This document shows, one piece after another, positions 62,609-64,000 of a stretch of DNA of 64,000 nucleotides. This DNA is from Burkholderia sp. Leaf177 (lineage in GTDB: Bacteria; Pseudomonadota; Gammaproteobacteria; Burkholderiales; Burkholderiaceae). The notes below the pieces were generated by a model. It saw nothing but the letters and a program-made list of their open reading frames with translations, was not told where the DNA came from and did not search any database. The translations under genes were made by a program, and so were the position numbers. The stretch lies in the NCBI RefSeq assembly GCF_001424345.1, contig NZ_LMPF01000004.1:62001-126000 (forward strand), in the 5' to 3' direction. Position 1 is the first letter of the stretch. Each line of letters opens with the position of its first letter.

Positions 62609-63037
62609 AAGAAGGATGAGTCGAGGCACTGCGTCGTCGCCACACCAGACGATTGCGTTTTGCCTGTAACGCATGCCGAGTTCTTTTGCTTCGTGCAGTG
62701 AGAGACCAAGCACCAAAAAACTCGGTTCGCCTGGCCATTTCGCGGATGGATGTTGTCCCATGCCATCGATAAATTTGAAGTTCTTCTTCTTGAGTTCATC
62801 GGCGAGCGTTGCTTGATGACGGACATTTTCAGCGTCATCGGCTTGGACACTCAACGGATTCACCGCCGTTATAAACGCGCTGCAATTCACGTCGTACGCG
62901 CGATGTAAATCGGCGAGCAACACATTCCGCACGCCAACGCGCAGCGTCACGGGCGCAATGCCGAACACGCGATATTCAGTTTCTTCGTAAGCGCGAATCG
63001 TATCGGCGCTGATCGACGAATGGGCGTTCATGGTCAT
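62603..63037 (-). CDS. DUF3293 family protein
   Basis: 144 residues. Typical DUF3293 pattern: AYEETEYRVFG near residue 16, then AFITAVNPLSVQADDAENVRH near 54, GMGQHPSAKWPGEPSFLVLG near 92, and a basic/aromatic C-terminus. Function unknown; cytoplasmic by composition. Its ATG overlaps the stop of the Lrp-type regulator gene (63034-63037), so the two are translated as a pair. A start two codons later (MNAHSS) is equally possible. Confidence 0.85.
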   Translation of the reverse strand: MTMNAHSSISADTIRAYEETEYRVFGIAPVTLRVGVRNVLLADLHRAYDVNCSAFITAVNPLSVQADDAENVRHQATLADELKKKNFKFIDGMGQHPSAKWPGEPSFLVLGLSLHEAKELGMRYRQNAIVWCGDDAVPRLILLK

Positions 63038-63513
63038 TCCCAGTCGGGCAAATCGGGCACGCTGTCCGGCATGCTTTTCACGACCTTCGTGACAATGTAC
63101 GTAAAGTACTTCTCGATGCCGATGTCATCGGTGAGCAGCGAATCAATAAACCGCTGATAGTGATCTATGTCTCGCGACACCACATGCAGCATGTAATCCA
63201 CACCACCGCCCGTGGCATAACACAGCGCGACTTCGGGCGCGGCCAGCACGCGTTCCTCGAAGCGCCGCATGTCGTGCGCGGTGTGTTTTGCGAGCGTCAC
63301 TTCAACTACGATCCGGCTTGCCTTGATCGCGCCGACCCAGTCGAGTTCCGCACGATACCCCTTGATCACGCCGCTTTCTTCGAGCTTGCGCACGCGTTCC
63401 CACGCCGGCGATATCGACAGGTTCACTTCTTCCGCGAGCCGCGATTTGGTGATGCGGCCATCGCGCGCGAGGATGCGCAGGATGGCGATGTCGTAGCGGT
63501 CTAGTTTGATCAC
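63034..63513 (-). CDS. Lrp/AsnC family transcriptional regulator
   Basis: 159 residues. Lrp-type helix-turn-helix at about 1-60 (LDRYDIAILRILARDGRITK, RLAEEVNLSISPAWERVRKL). The RAM effector domain (about 70-150) has VALCYATGGGVDYMLHVVSRD, the amino-acid-sensing pattern. Members control amino-acid metabolism or transport, often divergently; the target is not apparent here. A 30-base gap separates it from the upstream 2-hydroxyacid dehydrogenase gene, suggesting one transcript. Confidence 0.93.
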   Translation of the reverse strand: MIKLDRYDIAILRILARDGRITKSRLAEEVNLSISPAWERVRKLEESGVIKGYRAELDWVGAIKASRIVVEVTLAKHTAHDMRRFEERVLAAPEVALCYATGGGVDYMLHVVSRDIDHYQRFIDSLLTDDIGIEKYFTYIVTKVVKSMPDSVPDLPDWE

Positions 63514-63543
63514 CGGGCCCGTCTGGTTTTGTCGGTCAGTCGG

Positions 63544-64000
63544 TCAATAACCCCGCGCGGTATCGACGCTGCCGGGGACCTTTCCGGTTAGCCGGAACTC
63601 GGCGATGTTCTCCGCAATCACCTCGGCGGCTGTATTGAAATCCGTCGGCGCCGAGATGTGGGGGAGCACGCTCACACACGGATGGTGCCAGAAGCGCGAA
63701 TCGGGTGGCAACGGTTCGGTGTCGAAGACGTCGAGGACCGCGTGCGAGAGATGGCCGTCATCGAGCGCGGCGAGCAGGTCTTCTTCAACCACAACCGGGC
63801 CGCGTGCGAAGTTGATGAGGGCGGCGCGGGGTTTCATCGCGTGGAGTCGTTCGGCGTTGAGCAAGCCGCGCGTCTCCGGCGTCAACGGCACGAGGCACAC
63901 GACAATATCGCTGGAACCGAGCATCTCGATCAGGCCGTCGGCGCCTGAAAACGCCCGCACGTTCGGAAGCGTCTTTGCTGACCGGCTCCATCCGGCGACG
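63544..64000 (-). CDS. 2-hydroxyacid dehydrogenase, GhrA-like (5' end outside window)
   Basis: The frame is open to the right edge, so the N-terminal half is missing; 151 residues are visible. The C-terminal part of the NAD(P)-binding domain shows the family's catalytic residues: Arg in LINFARGPVVVEEDLL, Glu in VLDVFDTEPLPPDSRFW and His in SVLPHISAPTDF. W.R......PNVRAFSG just before is typical of glyoxylate/hydroxypyruvate reductase A. It would reduce glyoxylate or hydroxypyruvate. Shorter readings starting at a GTG near 63960 are not the real start. Confidence 0.88.
   Translation of the reverse strand, partial: VAGWSRSAKTLPNVRAFSGADGLIEMLGSSDIVVCLVPLTPETRGLLNAERLHAMKPRAALINFARGPVVVEEDLLAALDDGHLSHAVLDVFDTEPLPPDSRFWHHPCVSVLPHISAPTDFNTAAEVIAENIAEFRLTGKVPGSVDTARGY

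Overview
The window looks like chromosomal DNA from a GC-rich betaproteobacterium of the family Burkholderiaceae, most like Paraburkholderia or Caballeronia. This is inferred from gene content and synteny: the accB-accC-prmA run, nrdA and nrdB with a small DUF3820 gene between them, a lysine/alanine-repeat histone H1-like protein, a DUF4148 protein, mutL-miaA, and frequent ATGA/GTGA gene overlaps. No rRNA, tRNA, CRISPR array or intact insertion sequence was found.

Layout. 0-7 kb is housekeeping: rppH (cut by the window edge), proS, a MarC-family gene, hpt, ffh, a CcsA/YpjD-like gene, a PP0621-family gene and ampD. 7-15 kb holds class Ia ribonucleotide reductase. nrdA has a clear promoter with two NrdR boxes 31 bp apart. 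nrdB has a weaker pair at the same spacing. A DHA2 transporter and a DUF3820 gene lie between the two genes. 15-24.7 kb carries the H1-like gene, then a long leftward run: glycine-zipper lipoprotein, PfkB kinase, tpx, DUF3426 protein, prmA, accC, accB, aroQ, a TlpA-like thioredoxin and a nucleotidyltransferase-like protein. 24.7-25.8 kb is a gene-free composite repeat with inverted arms, an exact 92-bp duplication and 143-bp tandem units. 25.9-31.7 kb runs rightward: mpl, a YqiA-like esterase, an RNase II-family enzyme, aroE and mtgA.

31.8-42 kb is a sugar-oxidation locus. It holds an IclR regulator behind a perfect inverted-repeat operator, dgoK, dgoA, two SDR dehydrogenases, an AraFGH-type sugar ABC transporter, an SMP-30 lactonase and a GalM-like epimerase. 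Together these suggest uptake of D-galactose or L-arabinose, oxidation to the aldonate and, for galactose, DeLey-Doudoroff breakdown. No aldonate dehydratase gene is present here. pyrF and a diguanylate cyclase gene follow.

44-50.8 kb is an accessory island. It contains a decayed second copy of pyrF, a small secreted protein, a visibly AT-richer three-gene operon and an orphan coiled-coil gene. The operon encodes an alpha/beta-hydrolase with a C-terminal extension, a small winged-helix-like protein, and a Rad50/SMC-like ATPase with a CPLC zinc-hook-like motif. This fits the ABC-three-component (Lamassu-like) conflict systems and is the best candidate for a novel defence system in the window.

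From 50.8 kb the core resumes: miaA, mutL, a DedA protein and a cell-envelope group (small lipoprotein, NlpD-like protein, BamE-like lipoprotein, zinc-ribbon protein). Next is a FadR-type GntR regulator facing an operon of MFS transporter, GMC oxidoreductase and an M24-like protein lacking its metal-binding aspartates; a perfect 29-bp palindrome sits between them. The window ends with DUF4148, DUF3293, Lrp/AsnC and a truncated 2-hydroxyacid dehydrogenase gene.
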